DNA of 64,000 nucleotides, taken from Streptococcus sanguinis. GTDB taxonomy: Bacteria > Bacillota > Bacilli > Lactobacillales > Streptococcaceae. Positions within the stretch are counted from its first letter, which is position 1, and each line of letters begins with the position of its first letter. The DNA is taken from NCBI GenBank assembly GCA_013378335.1, contig CP040556.1, positions 1,178,001 through 1,242,000 on the forward strand. Reading direction: 5' to 3'. Positions 64,000 through 64,000 of this stretch are shown one piece after another. The position numbers and the translations under genes are program-made. The notes beneath the pieces are model-generated. The model saw only the letters and a program-made list of their open reading frames with translations, made no database searches and was not told where the DNA came from.

Positions 64000-64000
64000 G

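Noticed and set aside
1..64000. tRNA, rRNA or prophage genes
   Set aside because: No cloverleaf, rRNA sequence or phage structural gene was recognised anywhere in the window.

Overview
The window looks like chromosomal DNA of a viridans Streptococcus of the sanguinis/gordonii type, close to the replication terminus. The basis is gene content: XerS with its difSL site, pneumococcal-type PDH whose E3 carries the lipoyl domain, an SSURE-repeat LPXTG adhesin next to a TCS08-like two-component system, MsrAB with CcdA and TlpA-like partners, and an Efe/Tat iron locus. Orientation agrees: genes left of about 9.5 kb read rightward, and almost everything right of the difSL site at 10706-10736 reads leftward, as expected where two replichores meet. 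This is recognition from memory and pattern; no database search was run.

Layout. 1-1.9 kb: an edge-truncated esterase and an ATP-grasp ligase. 2.1-8.7 kb: pyruvate dehydrogenase operon (E1a, E1b, lipoyl-less E2, lipoyl-E3, lipoate ligase), interrupted between E1b and E2 by about 690 bp of structured tandem repeats. 8.8-18.2 kb: SseB-like protein, XerS/dif, MepB-like protein, DUF915 hydrolase, ffh-ylxM, NagR-like regulator, guaA, secreted DUF1002 protein. 18.4-25.8 kb: housekeeping run (lysozyme-like protein, nucleoid protein, glyA, sua5-type gene, prmC, prfA, tdk) and a tautomerase. 25.9-26.6 kb: decayed IS200-type element. 26.6-33.8 kb: second 2-oxoacid dehydrogenase complex (acetoin-dehydrogenase type) and an unusual Clp ATPase. 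34-36 kb: MATE exporter and xpt. 36.2-40.8 kb: tatA-tatC-efeU-efeB-efeM iron uptake. 41-47.3 kb: ClC channel, NADH oxidase, and a cytosolic flavin module (ApbE plus an FMN-reductase protein ending in two predicted flavinylation motifs). 47.4-54.3 kb: extracytoplasmic thiol/methionine repair (two CcdA, two TlpA-like lipoproteins, MsrAB, a methionine-rich lipoprotein, an AraC-type two-component system). 54.4-59.8 kb: TCS08-like system, SSURE adhesin, IS1182-family element. 59.8-64 kb: brnQ, small ORF, GNAT, ABC exporter cut by the window end.

The genes centre on pyruvate/redox metabolism (two lipoate-dependent complexes, Nox, flavin enzymes), oxidative-damage repair outside the membrane, iron uptake and surface adhesion. 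Candidate cre boxes lie at the pdh, clp/aco and nox promoters and CodY-like boxes near apbE and brnQ.

Eight genes carry twelve single-base frameshifts. Nearly all lie in short mononucleotide runs, with intact coding sequence on both sides. This looks more like homopolymer miscalling in the assembly than real decay, so the broken genes should be read with that in mind.
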